DNA of 6,594 nucleotides. Source: an uncultured Lachnospiraceae bacterium. Its GTDB lineage: Bacteria; Bacillota; Clostridia; Lachnospirales; Lachnospiraceae. Location of the stretch: contig CALGGH010000219.1 of NCBI GenBank assembly GCA_937916415.1, forward strand, positions 1 through 6,594. Reading direction: 5' to 3'. Position numbers and translations under genes: made by a program. Positions 3,946-6,594 of the stretch are shown here, one piece after another (position 1 is the stretch's first letter; every line of letters starts with the position of its first letter). Under the pieces are notes generated by a model that worked only from the letters and a program-made list of their open reading frames with translations, ran no database searches and had not been told where the DNA came from.

Positions 3946-6594
3946 ATGGATTTCAGCAGCAGAGGAATAGCCAAAAAAAAGCATGAAGTGGGCGCCATTG
4001 GTCCCAAGCTGTCCAGGAAGCTGGGCATTTTTGCGGTTGAGCTGATCATAATGGGCATACTGGCGGTCGCAATCTGGGGAGCAAGCGGCGGAATAGGCGT
4101 ATTTAAGGGAATCATTGCCACGGCTCCCGAGATAGGCAATATCGACGTGACCCCGACCGGCTATTCGACGTTCGTATACGACGTTGAGGGCAATCAGATA
4201 GCCAAGCTGGTATCCACGGATTCCAACCGCATCCCGGTGACCATGGATCAGGTTCCCGATGACCTGGCGCATGCTTTCGTCGCAGTCGAGGATTCCAGGT
4301 TTTATGAGCATAACGGCATTGACGTCAAGGGCATCATCCGTGCCGGAATCACCGCCGTGACTCAGGGGGACTTTTCGCAGGGCGCATCCACGATCACGCA
4401 GCAGCTGCTCAAGAACAACGTCTTCACGGACTGGACCAGCGAGTCCTCGCTGATAGACAAATTCAAACGTAAGTTCCAGGAACAGTACCTGGCTCTTGAA
4501 CTGGAAAAGGTCATGAGCAAGGACGACATCCTGATCAACTACATGAACACCATCAACCTGGGACAGAACACCCTGGGAGTGCAGGCTGCGTCCCTCAGGT
4601 ATTTCGGCAAGGACGTTTCCACCCTTAGCCTGTCCGAGTGTGCGGTCATTGCGGGCATCACGCAGAACCCTTCCAGATACAATCCCATATCCCATCCCGA
4701 CAAGAACGCCGAGAGACGTGAGAAGGTGCTCAGGGACATGCGCGATCAGGGATATATCACGCAGGCCGAATATGATGAGGCACAGGCGGACGACGTGTAT
4801 TCCAGGATACAGCTCATAGATTCCGAGACCATGGATGACACGATCAATTCATATTTCGTCGACGCACTGACGGATGACGTGCTGGACGACCTGATCGAGG
4901 CCGGATACACCGACACCCAGGCCTATACGCTGCTGTACAGCGGCGGACTCAAGATATATTCCACCCAGGATCCGGGGATTCAGCGAATATGCGACGACGT
5001 GTTTTCCAACGACGAGAATTTCCCTGCCGGCACCAAATGGTACCTGAACTATCAGATGACCGTGCAGCAGGGCAATGGTGACATGTACAATACGAGCACC
5101 GAGATGTTCAGGAAGCATTTCAGGGAGTTCAATTCATCCTATAACCTGATCTATGGCAGCCGGGAAGAAGCTTATGCCGACATCGAGGCCTACAAGGAGG
5201 CAATCCTGGAGCCCGGGGATGAGGTCTTTGACGAAAAGATATCGCTCACGCCCCAGCCCCAGGTTTCGATCACGGTGGAGGACCAGACCACGGGCCAGGT
5301 GGTTGCGATGGTTGGCGGACGGGGCAGCAAGACTGCCAGCCGTACCCTCAACAGGGCCACGGATACCATGCGTCAGCCCGGATCAACGTTCAAGATCGTG
5401 TCAACCTACGCTCCGGCGCTGGACAGCGCCGGACTGTCACTGGCATACGTGCAGAATGACGCTCCCTTTAACTATCAGGGAGGCACGCCCGTGCGCAACT
5501 GGTATGGCGAGCAGTACAGGGGCCTGACTTCCCTGAGGGAAGGCATCAGGGAATCCATGAACATAGTCACGGTCAAGACGCTGACGCAGATCACTCCCCA
5601 GCTGGGATTTGACTACCTGCTCAACTTCGGCTTTACCACCCTGGTCGACAGCAGGGAGGTCAATACCGCGGAAGGGGTCAAGGTCTATTCGGACATTACC
5701 CAGTCGCTGGCACTCGGCGGCATTACCGACGGCGTGACCAATGAGGAACTCAACGCCGCGTATGCCACGATCGCAAACGGAGGCCTATATATCAAGCCGA
5801 AGCTCTATACCAAGGTGGTGGATCATGACGGCAACGTGGTGCTGGACAATACGGAACTCAATGCACACCGCGTGATCAAGGAGACCACCGCATACCTGCT
5901 TACCGACGCCATGGAGGACGTGGTCACCAGCGGTACCGGAGGGTCAGTCAATTTCGGCGGCACGGCCATCGCCGGCAAGACCGGTACGACTTCGGACTAC
6001 AATGACGTATGGTTCGCGGGATATACCACGTATTATACCGCCACGACCTGGGCAGGCTTTGACAACAACGTCAAGCTTTCATCCACCGATGAAAAGAACC
6101 TGGCCAAGAAACTGTGGAGGCTTACGATGTCCCGCATACACGAGGATCTGGAGGGCACGTCCTTTGCGGTGCCCGGCGGCATAATCACTGCCACGGTATG
6201 TTCCAGGTCGGGCAAGCTGCCCATCGCGGGGCTTTGCGACGGAACCGTCAGGACTGAATACTTCGCGGAGGGAACCGTGCCCACGGACACGTGTGACGTG
6301 CATTATGAGGGTGAGATATGTGCGTACGATAACTGTCCCGCGGCAGAGGGATGCCCGTTTGCGTATCATGGCGTAGTTGAGAGGCTGCCTGCCGAGGATC
6401 CGTCCCTGCTGTCAGGTTCATCCACCACGGTCACCACCGTCGATGAGAGCGGCAACGAGATCAGGGTTACACAGGGCACGCAGACCATCTGCCAGCATAC
6501 TCCTGAGTTCTTCGCCAATCCTGACGCTGAGGGCATCATCGCCGGCCAGAGGGCGGAGCTTGAGCAGAGAAACGCCGAAGCGGCGGCGGCCGCG
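3946..6594 (+). CDS. Bifunctional class A penicillin-binding protein (PBP1A type), 3'-truncated
   Basis: It polymerises lipid II into glycan strands and cross-links the peptides outside the membrane. 883 residues are visible and the frame is open to the right edge. A basic N-terminus is followed by a membrane anchor at about 26-46, which contains an unusual Glu32. The glycosyltransferase GT51 domain (about 95-265) shows EDSRFYEHNGID with catalytic Glu115, GASTITQQLLKN (146-157), RKFQE (175-179) with the second catalytic glutamate Glu179, and YMNTINLG (199-206). A linker follows. The transpeptidase domain (about 440-720) has S480-T-F-K483 with nucleophile Ser480, S537-M-N539 and K678-T-G-T681. 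All catalytic residues are intact. The C-terminal tail carries seven cysteines (752, 764, 783, 792, 797, 803, 849), then a Glu/Gln/Ala-rich end cut off by the window. Homologues are variously named ponA, mrcA or pbpF, so I give no symbol. Confidence 0.95.
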   Translation, partial: MDFSSRGIAKKKHEVGAIGPKLSRKLGIFAVELIIMGILAVAIWGASGGIGVFKGIIATAPEIGNIDVTPTGYSTFVYDVEGNQIAKLVSTDSNRIPVTMDQVPDDLAHAFVAVEDSRFYEHNGIDVKGIIRAGITAVTQGDFSQGASTITQQLLKNNVFTDWTSESSLIDKFKRKFQEQYLALELEKVMSKDDILINYMNTINLGQNTLGVQAASLRYFGKDVSTLSLSECAVIAGITQNPSRYNPISHPDKNAERREKVLRDMRDQGYITQAEYDEAQADDVYSRIQLIDSETMDDTINSYFVDALTDDVLDDLIEAGYTDTQAYTLLYSGGLKIYSTQDPGIQRICDDVFSNDENFPAGTKWYLNYQMTVQQGNGDMYNTSTEMFRKHFREFNSSYNLIYGSREEAYADIEAYKEAILEPGDEVFDEKISLTPQPQVSITVEDQTTGQVVAMVGGRGSKTASRTLNRATDTMRQPGSTFKIVSTYAPALDSAGLSLAYVQNDAPFNYQGGTPVRNWYGEQYRGLTSLREGIRESMNIVTVKTLTQITPQLGFDYLLNFGFTTLVDSREVNTAEGVKVYSDITQSLALGGITDGVTNEELNAAYATIANGGLYIKPKLYTKVVDHDGNVVLDNTELNAHRVIKETTAYLLTDAMEDVVTSGTGGSVNFGGTAIAGKTGTTSDYNDVWFAGYTTYYTATTWAGFDNNVKLSSTDEKNLAKKLWRLTMSRIHEDLEGTSFAVPGGIITATVCSRSGKLPIAGLCDGTVRTEYFAEGTVPTDTCDVHYEGEICAYDNCPAAEGCPFAYHGVVERLPAEDPSLLSGSSTTVTTVDESGNEIRVTQGTQTICQHTPEFFANPDAEGIIAGQRAELEQRNAEAAAAA

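Noticed and set aside
3916..4695. 259-codon open frame on the - strand opposite the penicillin-binding protein 5' end
   Set aside because: It is antisense to the membrane anchor and conserved glycosyltransferase motifs, so it is a shadow of the real gene.
5153..5527. 124-codon + strand open frame inside the penicillin-binding protein gene
   Set aside because: It is an Arg/Pro-rich out-of-frame reading that overlaps the active-site serine region of the intact in-frame domain. There is no sign of a frameshift.

Overview
This window most likely comes from a Gram-positive Clostridia genome, probably Lachnospiraceae. That assignment rests on three things: the N-terminal wording of TypA (MKQTRDDIRN followed by the P-loop), the style of the long class A penicillin-binding protein with its cysteine-containing tail, and a small coiled-coil protein of a kind I associate with that family. 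It is inferred from protein character, not from a database search. Base composition is moderately GC-rich, and AGG (Arg) and ATA (Ile) codons are used freely in all four genes. All genes lie on the + strand, and no gene-free stretch exceeds about 160 bases.

Layout. (1) Bases 1-1308 hold the 3' part of a gene that enters from the left. It encodes a very long Ser/Gly/Asp/Glu-rich low-complexity region, then a less repetitive stretch, one membrane-spanning helix, and a basic cytoplasmic tail of about 78 residues. Its function is unknown. (2) Bases 1309-1468 are a regulatory gap with a good extended -10 promoter, a dyad centred on the -10 box, a possible leader hairpin and a clear ribosome-binding site. 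(3) Bases 1469-1972 encode a 167-residue soluble, helical, Ala/Glu/Lys/Asp-rich coiled-coil protein of unknown function. (4) Bases 1973-2049 contain an intrinsic terminator whose U-tract almost touches the ribosome-binding site of the next gene. (5) Bases 2050-3882 encode a complete TypA/BipA ribosome-associated GTPase. (6) Bases 3883-3945 are a short gap with a possible promoter. (7) From base 3946 to the right edge runs a bifunctional class A penicillin-binding protein. Its glycosyltransferase and transpeptidase domains are complete, but its C-terminus is cut off by the window.

How the genes relate. The coiled-coil gene looks like an independent single-gene transcription unit, with its own promoter and terminator. 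typA and the penicillin-binding protein gene are 63 bases apart with no visible terminator between them, so they may be partly co-transcribed. One acts on ribosome assembly and the other on cell-wall synthesis, and I see no biochemical link between them. I found no mobile element, RNA gene, CRISPR array or defence module. The region looks like an ordinary chromosomal core locus. The least understood parts are the low-complexity membrane protein, the coiled-coil protein and the compact regulatory gaps.
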